The notes under the pieces: generated by a model
What the model saw: only the letters and a program-made list of their open reading frames with translations
Database searches by the model: none
Told to the model about the DNA's origin: nothing
Program-made: the position numbers and the translations under genes
Source: Puniceicoccaceae bacterium
GTDB taxonomy: Bacteria; Verrucomicrobiota; Verrucomicrobiia; Opitutales; Opitutaceae
Direction: 5' to 3'
Assembly (NCBI GenBank): GCA_007695295.1
Contig: REEB01000097.1
Coordinates: 1 to 47,074 of the forward strand
Length of the DNA: 47,074 bases
Part shown: positions 1-8,355 of the stretch, piece after piece
Layout of the letters: every line of letters begins with the position of its first letter
Position numbering within the stretch: position 1 is the first letter of the stretch

Positions 1-39
1 TGGCCATGCAGTCCACCTTCTTTTACTCCGCGAACTTAT

Positions 40-813
40 TCAAGTAAATACTAGTTCGTTGCGCCCGGCTATGCGCGCCCACCGCAGCAGACCGCGGCAG
101 GCACTGAGCGTGGCGTGGGTCTGGGCGCGGATTGCCTCGAGGTCAATCGCCAGGAAACAATCGATCATTTCTGTAATGAGCGGCGCAAGCTCCCCGGAGC
201 GGCCGAATGCTTCGGAGGCGTCGATCAGGCCTGCCATTCCGATGCCGAAGCACCCGACATCCGTGGAGAGAATCCAGGCGCCGATCTGCTTGAGGTGAGA
301 GCCGGAATACTCGCCGGCAGCCTGGCGTTCCGAGGGGTCGATGGAGTAGTTCTGATAACAACCTGCGGTGGGAAGAAAGAGGCGCTCGATCAACGGATCA
401 GCCATCCGGCGGGCCGGTCCGCCCGGGCGCAATCGCTCCAACTCAGCCAGTGCCTGAAGCGCCCAGCCATGACCGGAAAGCTGTTGTTCACTGATGCCGT
501 CGGTGTAAATATTGCCAAAGTAGCCTCGCTCATTGAGCTCCGCGGGCCAAGAATCGATGACGCAGTCGAGATAGCGGGCGGCCCGGCCGGTGGCCTGTTC
601 GAGGAGGATCCAGGCGAGGAGAGTCCGGCCTTCGATATCACCCGGCCACTTCTTGAACGCACGATCGCGCTGAAAAACATTTTCCGGCCAGTAGCGCTCC
701 TGCTCCAGGCAGGTGAAATTCATGTGCAGGCGCGTCCAGAGGTCTCCGGCCGGGCGGAACTCGCCCAACGCGGCAAAGGTTTTTGCGTTTGTCGGTGCTG
801 ATGGATCGGGCAT
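40..813 (-). pseudogene. Truncated glycosidase-like protein (beta-L-arabinofuranosidase/GH127-like N-terminal part)
   Basis: The 257-residue product looks like the alpha-helical toroid part of a GH127-like (beta-L-arabinofuranosidase-type) glycosidase. Recognisable stretches are DIEGRTLLAW, the LNERGYFGNIYTDG segment, EQQLSGHGWALQAL, and a late AIRAQTHATLSACRGLLRWA. Family members run to roughly 500-600 residues, and the recognisable similarity stops near residue 250 (about position 60). The frame then ends in a TGA at 40-42, inside a markedly AT-richer patch (about 20-55) unlike the GC-rich gene. None of the three frames in the remaining 40 bases continues the family pattern, so this looks like a truncation or rearrangement rather than a simple frameshift. 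No signal peptide is visible. It is divergent from the sulfatase, and the pair suits degradation of a sulfated polysaccharide. The family call is from memory; exact family uncertain. Confidence 0.6.
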
Positions 814-1012
814 GGCCGAAGGCAGCAGGACTCAGGCGGATGGTCAATTCCCAGTCGATCCATTCGCTAGCGAACGCAGCTTTGCTCCGGGCATTCCGAA
901 AGCTCCCGGAACGGTGAGGCTTCGGAACCGCCGGAAACCGTTGACCAGCAGGAAGCATGGATCCAAAACTCCCAGCCCGCACCGAACCAGCAACCCGCCG
1001 TTGAGACAACAA

Positions 1013-2548
1013 ATGACAGACCCATACGGAAAAATGGCCAACTATTCCGACTTTCGGCGGTGGCTCGCCGATGAGGGCCGGATTCCCCACTCCCCATCCG
1101 CCCAAAGAAAGGCCCGGCCTTCCCCCGCCGCCAAACCAGCCGCTGAGCGTGGCAGACCAAACGTCCTCTGGCTCATGGCCGACCAGTTGCGCTGGGACAC
1201 TTTCGGATTCATGCGCCACTCCATGTGCCGCACCCCGCATCTCGACCAACTCGCCGCCCAAGGCATGGTCTTCGACCGCTCCTACTGCGCGATGGGGGTT
1301 TGTGTGCCGAGCCGGGCGAGCTTTTTCACCGGCCAATACCTCTATCGCCACGGCGCGCTCAACAACCACTACCGCATGAAGCCCGGTCGCCGGACCTTCC
1401 CTGAATTTTTCCGCGATGCCGGATACCGCACCGCCAACTTTGGCAAACACCATTGCGGACGGCCCAGCTCCCAAGTCTGGGAGTATCAGGACAGTTTCCA
1501 AGATGTCCTCGGCGCGACCGCACCGACCCGGGTGCCGTTCCAGAAGCAGTGCTTCAGCGACGCGGTTTACTTTGGTTACGAGAAGTCCGACAACCCCAAC
1601 CTCGTCCTCCACGGCACTTACCCCGCTCCCGTGGAAGCAACCAAAAGCTACCACCTCGCACACTACGCCATCCAATGGCTGGAGTGGAACGACGACCCCC
1701 GCCCTTGGATGCTGCGCGTCTCCCTCGACGATCCACATCCGCCTGTCGTCCCGCCGGAACCCTTCGCCTCCATGTATGATCCCGCCGACATTCCAAGCGA
1801 CCTCGTGGATGCCATGCGCGAATCCCTCGCCCAGAAGCCGCAAACCGTCCGTGACTACGCCCGGCTCCACGGAGACACCCTCATCACCGAAGACGATCAC
1901 CGCCGCCATGCCGCGCGCTACATGGGCTTCGTCACCCACCTCGACGCCCAGTTTGGGCGGGTGCTCCACCATCTGGAAGCAACCGGCGAGGACGGTAACA
2001 CCCTCGTCCTTTTCAACAGCGACCATGGCCACATGATTGGCGAACACGGACTCGCCTGCAAAGGACCGTTGTTCTACGATGGCACCTGCGCCATTCCCAC
2101 CGTCCTGCGCTGGCCCGGGCGCATCACCCCTGGAACCCGCACCGACGCCCTCGTCCACGGCATCGACCTCGCCCCGACCCTCTGCGATCTGCTGGAGATC
2201 CCCGTACCCGACGATCACGTCTTCGACGGCGAGAGTTGGCGACCATTGATCGAGGGGCGGAAGAAGCAAATACGCGACCACACCTTTCTGCAATTCGAGG
2301 ACTTCGGTTTCGCCGTTGTGGACGGTCGCTACAAACTTTGCCACTGGGACTCCGACCCCGAGGGCGCAAATGGCGAACTCTATGACCTGCAGACCGATCG
2401 CTACGAAAAACGCAATCGTTACAACGATCCCGATCTCGCTTCCATCCGCGCAGGCCTCACCGCCCACCTCAAAGCTTGGCGCACCCACCACGCACGTCCC
2501 CAAGACCATCCCCATCCGGAGATTTGGGAGATTGGAGGACAATCCTGA
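1013..2548 (+). CDS. Sulfatase (formylglycine-dependent, S1 type)
   Basis: This protein (511 residues from ATG 1013) should hydrolyse a sulfate ester, probably on a carbohydrate or aryl substrate. The active-site signature C-V-P-S-R is at residues 97-101, where Cys97 would be converted to formylglycine. The metal-binding start WLMADQ (D57, Q58) precedes it. Later come the HPP segment (LDDPHPPVVPP), the NSDHGHMIGEHG metal motif, and a typical C-terminal part ending in a GELYDLQTDRYE-like segment. The frame is open from 713, but that extension runs antisense through the neighbouring glycosidase gene. The start is therefore placed at 1013; ATG 1034 is an alternative, and neither has a clear Shine-Dalgarno sequence. 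No signal peptide is seen, so a cytoplasmic location is likely. The maturase that makes formylglycine is not in the window. Confidence 0.93.
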   Translation: MTDPYGKMANYSDFRRWLADEGRIPHSPSAQRKARPSPAAKPAAERGRPNVLWLMADQLRWDTFGFMRHSMCRTPHLDQLAAQGMVFDRSYCAMGVCVPSRASFFTGQYLYRHGALNNHYRMKPGRRTFPEFFRDAGYRTANFGKHHCGRPSSQVWEYQDSFQDVLGATAPTRVPFQKQCFSDAVYFGYEKSDNPNLVLHGTYPAPVEATKSYHLAHYAIQWLEWNDDPRPWMLRVSLDDPHPPVVPPEPFASMYDPADIPSDLVDAMRESLAQKPQTVRDYARLHGDTLITEDDHRRHAARYMGFVTHLDAQFGRVLHHLEATGEDGNTLVLFNSDHGHMIGEHGLACKGPLFYDGTCAIPTVLRWPGRITPGTRTDALVHGIDLAPTLCDLLEIPVPDDHVFDGESWRPLIEGRKKQIRDHTFLQFEDFGFAVVDGRYKLCHWDSDPEGANGELYDLQTDRYEKRNRYNDPDLASIRAGLTAHLKAWRTHHARPQDHPHPEIWEIGGQS

Positions 2549-2771
2549 AAGCAACGACGAGAAACCTGGGCGCAAAGGCTGGAGACACTATCGTAGAGAG
2601 AATTCCCTGATAAGGCCTGATACGGTCGGCACCCCGGGGATCCACTGCTGCAGTGCGTTTAGGCAAGGCACCAACCGTGGCTGAATCCGTCGCCAAAGGA
2701 TCGGCGGTGAGTGGATGATGGCGTGCGGATCACCGGCCAAGGGGCGCTGTGAAATCCCCGCCACGAGGGGA

Positions 2772-2800
2772 TTGACAACCCCCCGCCAAGGTTCTTCTCT
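2772..2800 (+). promoter_or_regulatory. Possible tRNA-His promoter with overlapping hairpin
   Basis: A perfect TTGACA lies at 2772-2777. The -10 position at 17-base spacing (2795-2800, TTCTCT) is weak. The -35 overlaps the right arm of a 7-bp perfect stem (2753-2759 with 2767-2773, AATCCCC/GGGGATT). The tRNA begins 22 bases after the proposed -10. Position and -35 support a promoter; the poor -10 keeps confidence low. Confidence 0.35.
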
Positions 2801-2821
2801 CATCCCTTTGGCCCCATTTGC

Positions 2822-2899
2822 GGTGGTAGTAGCTCAGTCGGTTAGAGCACCAGATTGTGGATCTGGGGGTCGCCGGTTCAAATCCGGTCTACCACCCCA
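2822..2899 (+). tRNA. tRNA-His (GTG anticodon)
   Basis: A full cloverleaf is present. The acceptor stem is 2823-2829 with 2889-2895 (7 bp). The D-arm starts GCTC at 2832, the anticodon stem is CCAGA/TCTGG at 2850-2866 with anticodon GTG at 2857-2859, and the T-arm has a TTCAAAT loop. The histidine identity pair is encoded: the extra G at -1 (2822) faces C73 (2896). CCA is encoded at 2897-2899. Confidence 0.97.
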
Positions 2900-3075
2900 C
2901 CCTTGATCCGAGGCACGCCTCGCCCCAGGGCCGCCTGCGCCCCGGCCCGAAAACCCACCTCCGGCATGGCTTGGCGATCCTCCCTCTCGCAATGCGGGGC
3001 AGTCCCAATGGCCCGGCAGATATGAATGCCCCTCCCCGGAACCGATGGGCGGGCGACGGAAATTTCTTCCGTCGC

Positions 3076-3750
3076 TCACAACGCCCCGCGATCCTCGAAC
3101 CACCCCTCCGCCATCCGGTCCAGCAAGTCCTCCAGGTGCTCCGGAGATTCAAAACAGGCCTCAAGCTGGGGCGCCATCTCGCGAAACCGGCCATCCCTGA
3201 CCAGACGCCCGTCCGCGGTGGTGCGGGCGAGAAAGATGGATCGACGGGCGGGATCGGGATCGAGCCAACGCAGTTCAACCAGTTGCCGCTCCCCCGCCTC
3301 CTCTCGGATCCGTATCCAAGGCACCACGACGAGCCGCCCGCCATCCCCGGAGGCATGGATTTCCAAGGCCTGCTCGAGGACGGCGGCATTGTCCGAGAGG
3401 TTGCCGGCGACGCGGGCCCGGGCCGAGGCCATCGGGTCGATCACGGCCATCTGCAGAAGGAGTGCGGCCAGGACCAGCAGTACCCCGGCCAGCACAATCC
3501 GGCGCAGCAGCGGTAGTCGCTGCGGGCACAGGGCCAGCCCTCCATAAATCCAGACCAGGGGCAGGCCGAGCAGAGCGGCCCGGCCCAGCCACGGGCACCG
3601 GTCCCCGATACTGAAGTTGAGCCAGCCGGTGGCGAGGAGAACCGAGGCGGCCAACACTCCCGTGAGAAGGCAGGCGCCGCAGAGGGCGGGATGGAGGGAA
3701 GCCACACCGAGATATCGGCCGCCGGCGACGTTTCCTGATTTCCGCGGCAT
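3076..3750 (-). CDS. Hypothetical membrane protein with three helices and a soluble C-terminal domain
   Basis: I do not recognise this 224-residue protein. The N-terminal half has three hydrophobic stretches, at about residues 22-44 (beginning CGACLLTGVLAA), 55-75 (LGRAALLGLPLVWIYGGLAL) and 84-106 (RRIVLAGVLLVLAALLLQ). A roughly 110-residue soluble region follows, with mixed charged and beta-like segments such as RLVVVPWIRIREE and RQLVELRWLDPD and an acidic C-terminus. The reading frame was preferred over the overlapping antisense frames because it alone gives well-formed membrane helices. It points away from the AbgT transporter gene (start 3837), so the two are divergent with under 90 bases between them. 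No partner or function can be inferred. Confidence 0.6.
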   Translation of the reverse strand: MPRKSGNVAGGRYLGVASLHPALCGACLLTGVLAASVLLATGWLNFSIGDRCPWLGRAALLGLPLVWIYGGLALCPQRLPLLRRIVLAGVLLVLAALLLQMAVIDPMASARARVAGNLSDNAAVLEQALEIHASGDGGRLVVVPWIRIREEAGERQLVELRWLDPDPARRSIFLARTTADGRLVRDGRFREMAPQLEACFESPEHLEDLLDRMAEGWFEDRGAL

Positions 3751-3836
3751 GCCATCCGCGACCGGGTGACGAGCCTGTCCGCGGCCCCCGCACCCCGCCC
3801 GCCTTTTGGCTGGCCAAGCCGGCGCGATGCTGGAGC

Positions 3837-5405
3837 ATGCCAGCCTTCGTGGACCCAGAGCCTCCGAAAGCCATCCCCGGTGACCGCCGCAGCCGCCTGC
3901 TCGGCCCTTTTCTCAATGCCATCGAGAAACTCGGCAACCGCCTGCCCGATCCGCTCTTTCTCTACCTCGGCCTGGCCTTCGCGGTGCCGCTCTTGAGCTG
4001 GCCCCTGGCCGCCCTCGGCTGGAGCAAAACCCTGCCCGGCCGGGACGAGGCCATCACCGTCGTGAACCTGCTCACGGCCGACCAGATCCAACGCATGTTC
4101 ACCACCGCGGTGGACAATTTCGTCCGCTTCCCGCCGCTGGGCACGGTGCTGGTGGCGATGCTGGGGATCGGGGTGGCCGAGCGGAGCGGATTTATTCGAA
4201 CCTTTCTCCAAGTCCTGGTGAGCGCGGGGCCGCCCAAGCTGATCAGCGCGGTGGTGGTCTTCGCGGGCGTGATGAGCTCCATGGCGGCGGATGTCGGCTA
4301 CGTGGTGCTGACCCCGCTCGGGGCGGTGATTTTCCTCGGACTCGGCCGCCATCCCCTCGCGGGACTTTGCGCCGCCTTCGCCGGCGTGGCGGGCGGGTTT
4401 TCGGCCAACCTCTTCCTCACCTCCCTCGATCCGCTGCTGGTCGGCTTCACCCAGGCGGCGACCGACCTGATCGATCCCAACCACGTTGTCCGGGCGGACG
4501 CGAACTACTATTTCATGATCGGCTCGACCGTGCTCGTCACCGTGCTGGGCTGGTGGGTCACTGAGCGCATCGTGGAGCCCCGGCTGGGCCAGTGGGACCC
4601 CTCCCGCGGCGATGCGGAAACGGCGGAACTGGCCCCGGTGGCGCCGAGCCCGGCGGAGCGGCGGGCGCTTAGGGCCGCGCTCGGATCACTCGTGCTGATG
4701 GCGGTGCTCTTCCTCGGCCTCACCCTGCCGGAGTCGGCCCTGTTTCGCGACGAAGCCGGCACCCTCGCTCCCTTTGTCGGCGCGCTCGTGCCAGTCATCG
4801 CGCTCGGGTTTCTCGTCCCCGGCCTGGTCTTCGGGTTGGTGGCCGGAAGCATCCGGGACAGCCGGACCGTCGCCGGGATGACCGCAGACACCATGGCGAC
4901 GATGGGGGCCTACATTGTGCTGGCCTTTGCCGCCGCGCAATTCGTGGCCTATTTCCAGTGGTCCAACCTCGGAATCCTGTTGGCCATCAGCGGCGCCGAA
5001 GGGCTGGAGCGGATGGGCCTCGGCACCTTGCCGTTGCTGGCCGCATTCATCGTGCTGGCCGCGGGCATCAATCTCGTGCTGGGCTCCGCTTCGGCCAAAT
5101 GGGGCATCATGGCCCAAGTGTTCGTGCCCATGTTCATGCTGCTGGGCATCAGCCCAGAACTGACCCAGGCCGCCTACCGCGTCGGCGACTCCTGCACGAA
5201 CATGATCACCCCGCTCAATCCCTACTTCCCCATCATCCTGGCCTTCGCGATGAAATACCAGCGCGACCTCGGCATCGGCACCTTGGTCTCCGCCATGGTG
5301 CCTTATGCTCTCGCTTTTGGCGTGGCCTGGATCCTTTTCCTCGGCGTCTGGGTGCTGCTGGGATGGCCCCTGGGGCCGGGCGCGCCGCTGGTTTATCCTT
5401 CCTGA
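3837..5405 (+). CDS. AbgT-family transporter (p-aminobenzoyl-glutamate type)
   Basis: This 522-residue inner-membrane protein matches the AbgT/MtrF family. Characterised members move p-aminobenzoyl-glutamate or export antifolate sulfonamides, using a proton or sodium gradient. The family start is visible (FLNAIEKLGNRLPDPLFLYL), followed by a long periplasmic-type segment ending FVRFPPLGTVLVAMLGIGVAE. Then come the two re-entrant-hairpin regions (SSMAADVGYVVLTPLGA and SASAKWGIMAQVFVPM), a GDSCTNMITPLNPYFP segment, and about ten further membrane stretches. Length is normal for the family. It converges on a dipeptide epimerase gene, which hints at peptide or catabolite use but is not proof. Substrate cannot be read from the sequence. 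Confidence 0.92.
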   Translation: MPAFVDPEPPKAIPGDRRSRLLGPFLNAIEKLGNRLPDPLFLYLGLAFAVPLLSWPLAALGWSKTLPGRDEAITVVNLLTADQIQRMFTTAVDNFVRFPPLGTVLVAMLGIGVAERSGFIRTFLQVLVSAGPPKLISAVVVFAGVMSSMAADVGYVVLTPLGAVIFLGLGRHPLAGLCAAFAGVAGGFSANLFLTSLDPLLVGFTQAATDLIDPNHVVRADANYYFMIGSTVLVTVLGWWVTERIVEPRLGQWDPSRGDAETAELAPVAPSPAERRALRAALGSLVLMAVLFLGLTLPESALFRDEAGTLAPFVGALVPVIALGFLVPGLVFGLVAGSIRDSRTVAGMTADTMATMGAYIVLAFAAAQFVAYFQWSNLGILLAISGAEGLERMGLGTLPLLAAFIVLAAGINLVLGSASAKWGIMAQVFVPMFMLLGISPELTQAAYRVGDSCTNMITPLNPYFPIILAFAMKYQRDLGIGTLVSAMVPYALAFGVAWILFLGVWVLLGWPLGPGAPLVYPS

Positions 5406-5544
5406 GGGCCAGCGGTCGCACCAACCTTGGGCCGGACCGCGGGGTTTCCTGATTGCGGGCCGGACCGGGCGTGTCGGCAAGCCCGGCGGCGATGCCGGGA
5501 TGCCGGCCGCCTCCCCAGTCTAAAACCCCGGCGGCAAGGCTAAC

Positions 5545-6657
5545 TCAGGCCGAATCCGCCGGAAGCGCCCCCGCCAGGCGGACCCCGTGGCCGGGGCTGG
5601 CCGTGTCAATGCGGAGCCACGGCGGCTCGGGCAAATAGCCGCCCTCGAAGGGGCTTTCGGCCAGAAAGAGGGGGGTGTCGAGATCGGCAAAGTGAAACCC
5701 ACCCTGCCCGGCGGCAAAACCCGCCGCCACCGCCATGGCCAGACCGGACTCCACATTGCCGCCGATCATCAGGCCCAGGCCGGCCGCCCGGGCCACCGCG
5801 GCCACCTCCATCGCCTCGAGCAGTCCGGCTTTCATGAGCTTAATGTTCAGGTAGTTGGCCGCCTTGAGGCGGGCGATCCGGAAGGCGTCGGCCGCGGTGG
5901 CCACGCTTTCGTCGGCCGCGACCGGGATGCCGGCTTCGGCGGTCAGGGCGGCCATGCCGTCCAAATCGTCCTTGGCCAACCATTGCTCCAAGAGCACGGG
6001 CCGCAGGGGGAGCAAACGCAGGCCTTCCAGAAGTTCGCGGGCCTCCGCCCGGGTCAGGCTGGCGTTGGCATCCACGATCAGTCGCACTCCCGGCGCGGCC
6101 TCGCCGATGGCCCGGAATCGATCGACGTCGTGGCGGACCCCGGCCCGACCACCGACTTTTACCTTCAAGATGCGAAATCCGGCGGCTGTGGCCTGGCCGG
6201 CTGTGACGGCGGCCTCCTCGGATGATCCGGTGGTGATGGTATAGTCGATTTCGAGCTCGGCCTCGGCCCCGCCGAACCACGACCACAACGGACAGCCCAT
6301 CCTTCGGGCGAGGGCGTCCAGCAGCGCCATTTCCAGGGCCGCCAGCGCCGAACCGGAAGACCGGGAGAGCCGCTCCCGACAGGCCAGTGCGCAGGCCCGC
6401 CATCCCTCGAAGCGCCGCCCCATCAACTCCGGCATCATCTCCAGCAACGCTTCGCGCGCCGCCGCCCGTGTTTCCCCATTATAGGCGGGAAAAGGTGCGG
6501 CCTCCCCCAGCCCCACCGTTCCGTCGTCAAGTTCGAGGCGGAGCAGGAGATTTGCCGCCACCGCCTGTTCGCCACGGGCGATTCCGAAGGGTGCTTTCAG
6601 CGGCAGGTCCAGGGGAAGGACGTCAAGGGTCCGCAGGGAAAAGTCGTGGGGAGCCAT
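5545..6657 (-). CDS. Dipeptide epimerase (L-Ala-D/L-Glu epimerase type, enolase superfamily)
   Basis: This cytoplasmic enzyme (370 residues) has the enolase-superfamily capping domain followed by a TIM barrel. Catalytic residues visible are the KVK pair K165/K167, metal ligands D196 (VDANAS), E224 (LLEQW) and D249 (AADES), and the opposing base K273 (NIKLMK). This spacing is that of the muconate-lactonising subgroup, and the GEAAPFPAYNGET start and AADES motif fit dipeptide epimerases that interconvert L-Ala-L-Glu and L-Ala-D-Glu during muropeptide recycling. The start is ATG 6657; an in-frame extension to 6693 adds 12 unconserved residues. The exact dipeptide preference cannot be predicted by eye, and o-succinylbenzoate synthase or a racemase is a less likely alternative. 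Confidence 0.85.
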   Translation of the reverse strand: MAPHDFSLRTLDVLPLDLPLKAPFGIARGEQAVAANLLLRLELDDGTVGLGEAAPFPAYNGETRAAAREALLEMMPELMGRRFEGWRACALACRERLSRSSGSALAALEMALLDALARRMGCPLWSWFGGAEAELEIDYTITTGSSEEAAVTAGQATAAGFRILKVKVGGRAGVRHDVDRFRAIGEAAPGVRLIVDANASLTRAEARELLEGLRLLPLRPVLLEQWLAKDDLDGMAALTAEAGIPVAADESVATAADAFRIARLKAANYLNIKLMKAGLLEAMEVAAVARAAGLGLMIGGNVESGLAMAVAAGFAAGQGGFHFADLDTPLFLAESPFEGGYLPEPPWLRIDTASPGHGVRLAGALPADSA

Positions 6658-6793
6658 CAACCCGGAGTTGGACCAGCGCCACCGCCCTGCCAATCCAAAT
6701 TCCGCTCACGGTCCGCTCTCCGGCATAACTCAGCCGCCAAGCGGGTTGAACGGTTCGCCCTGACACTCGAATCAGGGTTTCACCCACCCACAG

Positions 6794-6807
6794 ATTTACG
6801 ATTTTTT
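6794..6807 (+). promoter_or_regulatory. Shared upstream element of PEP-CTERM gene 1 (ATTTACGATTTTTT)
   Basis: The motif ATTTACG(A/G)TTTTT occurs 80 bases before the first PEP-CTERM start and again at 7559-7571, 93 bases before the second. The rest of the two upstream regions is not obviously alike. It may be a promoter core, an operator or a remnant of the duplication; no function is shown by sequence alone. Confidence 0.3.
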
Positions 6808-6873
6808 GCTTGATTTCCTGCGAAAACGATCCATTGATTAACCCAAGCTTTTCTAGCCCTTCCAATTCCTACC

Positions 6874-7479
6874 ATGAAAAAATCCATCCTCTCCGTAGTT
6901 TCAGCTGGAGTCCTCGCACTCCCAATCGGCCTATCGGCAAACGTCACCAGCGTCACATTGGACCTCGTAGAATTCGGCAACCTTACCGGGCTGTCGGTCA
7001 CCGGGGTAAATCAAACCGCCAGCCCCTCCCCTCTCTACGCCCTTGGCTTTGAGGTCGATGTCGGCAGCCTTCTGCCCACCATGGGCGGCACGCTCGAGCA
7101 CTCTGGTTCGTCCATCACCTTCGATGGCACCACCACCGTGGGTGACTTTTCGCTCGGCTTCGATCTCGCTCGCGATATCGGGCTGAACAGCGGCTACTAC
7201 CTCAAGGACTCACTGAACGATCTGGTCCTCTTCGATGTTGTCTTCCCGCAGATCTCCCTCTCCGGGATGGACTTCTCCTTCGGCCCGTCCCTGCTCGTCA
7301 TCTCCGCCGAGCTGGAGACCTTCGTGGGTGCCAGTGGCATTGCCGGCTCCTTGGTCGGCATGTTCCGCGTCGATGCCATGGTTGACGACGGTGTTGTCAT
7401 TCCCGAGGCCAGCACCTACGCCCTCATTCTGGGCTTGGGCGCCCTCGGCTTCATTCTCTTCCGCCGCCGGAAGGCCTGA
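6874..7479 (+). CDS. PEP-CTERM sorting domain protein, copy 1
   Basis: This 201-residue exported protein starts with a signal peptide (MKKSILSVVSAGVLALPIGLSA) and ends with a PEP-CTERM-type tail. The tail has IPEAST, a hydrophobic helix (YALILGLGALGFILF) and the basic cluster RRRKA. Such tails are recognised by an exosortase and mark proteins for processing during envelope or exopolysaccharide assembly. The usual PEP is PEA here. The middle is rich in beta-like alternating segments, Ser/Thr/Gly and Asp, and has no catalytic motif I can recognise. A paralogue of 204 residues follows directly at 7652, mostly identical at protein level. A strong terminator lies 26 bases after the stop, so the two copies are probably separate transcripts. 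No exosortase gene is in the window. Confidence 0.88.
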   Translation: MKKSILSVVSAGVLALPIGLSANVTSVTLDLVEFGNLTGLSVTGVNQTASPSPLYALGFEVDVGSLLPTMGGTLEHSGSSITFDGTTTVGDFSLGFDLARDIGLNSGYYLKDSLNDLVLFDVVFPQISLSGMDFSFGPSLLVISAELETFVGASGIAGSLVGMFRVDAMVDDGVVIPEASTYALILGLGALGFILFRRRKA

Positions 7480-7504
7480 TCAGTTTATTTTCTGATCCAA
7501 TTTC

Positions 7505-7532
7505 AAACCCGCCCTTCGGGGCGGGTTTTTTT
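7505..7532 (+). terminator. Rho-independent terminator after PEP-CTERM copy 1
   Basis: A perfect 10-bp stem (7505-7514 with 7519-7528, AAACCCGCCC/GGGCGGGTTT) is closed by a TTCG tetraloop and runs into seven T at 7526-7532. Confidence 0.93.
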
Positions 7533-7558
7533 GTGTTCGCATCGCAACGACGGCCATA

Positions 7559-7571
7559 ATTTACGGTTTTT
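7559..7571 (+). promoter_or_regulatory. Shared upstream element of PEP-CTERM gene 2 (ATTTACGGTTTTT)
   Basis: Second occurrence of the ATTTACG(A/G)TTTTT motif, 93 bases before the start of the second copy and 27 bases after the preceding terminator. Its place between terminator and start makes a promoter-linked role plausible. Confidence 0.3.
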
Positions 7572-7651
7572 CACAAATTGGACTTGCCCGAGCGGGCTTC
7601 TGGGGCTTCCCTTGGCCCCAGCTTTTCCCAACCCGTAACACCTCCACTCTC

Positions 7652-8266
7652 ATGAAAAAACCATTCCTCACCCTCCTGACCTCGGCGGCCCTGGCTTTGC
7701 CACTTTCGCTTTCCGCCTCCAACGTGACCAGCATCACCCTGGACTTGGTGGAGTTCGGAAACCTTACCGGCCTGTCCGTTTCCGACGTCAACCAGACTGC
7801 TTCGCCCTCACCGCTTTACGCCCTCGGCTTTGAGGTCGATCTCGGCAGCGTTCTTCCCACCATGGGCGGCACACTCGAGCACTCGGGCTCGTCGATCACT
7901 TTTGATGGCACGGTGACGGTGGGAGACTTCTCCATCGGCTTTGATCTTGACCGCGATATTGGCCTCAACAGCGGCTATTTCGTCAAGGACACCCTCAACG
8001 ACCTCGTGCTCTTCGATGTGACCTTTCCCCAGATCTCCCTTTCTGGCAACGACTTCTCCTTTGGTCCGTCGCTGCTCTTGATTTCCTCCGAGCTGGAGTC
8101 GTTTCTCGGCAAGGATCAAGGCTCCATCGCAGGTTCTCTCGTCGGCATGTTCCGCGTCGACGCCATGGTTGACGACGGTGTTGTCATTCCCGAGGCCAGC
8201 ACCTACGCCCTCATTCTGGGCTTGGGCGCCCTCGGCTTCATTCTCTTCCGCCGCCGGAAGGCCTGA
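7652..8266 (+). CDS. PEP-CTERM sorting domain protein, copy 2
   Basis: This 204-residue paralogue of the preceding gene has the same plan: a signal peptide (MKKPFLTLLTSAALALPLSLSA), a beta-rich Ser/Gly/Asp middle, then the IPEAST tail with a hydrophobic helix and RRRKA. It carries a three-residue insertion (around GKDQGS) relative to copy 1. At DNA level the middle regions differ at many third codon positions, but the last 105 coding bases (8162-8266) are identical to 7375-7479 of copy 1. The preceding 20 bases also match, with only one base different between the two blocks. That pattern points to recent gene conversion of the 3' end. It has its own terminator. The molecular function is unknown; it is probably a surface or matrix protein. 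Confidence 0.88.
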   Translation: MKKPFLTLLTSAALALPLSLSASNVTSITLDLVEFGNLTGLSVSDVNQTASPSPLYALGFEVDLGSVLPTMGGTLEHSGSSITFDGTVTVGDFSIGFDLDRDIGLNSGYFVKDTLNDLVLFDVTFPQISLSGNDFSFGPSLLLISSELESFLGKDQGSIAGSLVGMFRVDAMVDDGVVIPEASTYALILGLGALGFILFRRRKA

Positions 8267-8285
8267 TTTTTTCAGTCAATTACCC

Positions 8286-8316
8286 AAGCCGCTCCACTTC
8301 GGAGCGGCTTTTTTTT
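8286..8316 (+). terminator. Rho-independent terminator after PEP-CTERM copy 2
   Basis: A perfect 10-bp stem (8286-8295 with 8301-8310, AAGCCGCTCC/GGAGCGGCTT) with a 5-base loop, followed by T to 8316. It also separates the gene from the convergent rlmN. Confidence 0.93.
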
Positions 8317-8355
8317 GGCCTCAGCTTCGCTTTGTTCAGGTCAGCCGGGCGCTGA

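Noticed and set aside
638-2575. Long minus-strand frame (645 codons) opposite the sulfatase
   Set aside because: It is antisense to a clear sulfatase with intact motifs and its product has no recognisable domain; long open antisense frames are expected in GC-rich genes.
5406-5544. Bidirectional terminator between AbgT and the epimerase
   Set aside because: CCGCGGGGTTT near 5436 and AAACCCCGGCGG near 5524 are complementary-like, but the loop would be about 75 bases and the pairing has a mismatch.
6658-7651. Sigma-54 promoter upstream of the PEP-CTERM genes
   Set aside because: No GG/GC pair at the right spacing with a TGGC-like -24 box in either upstream region.
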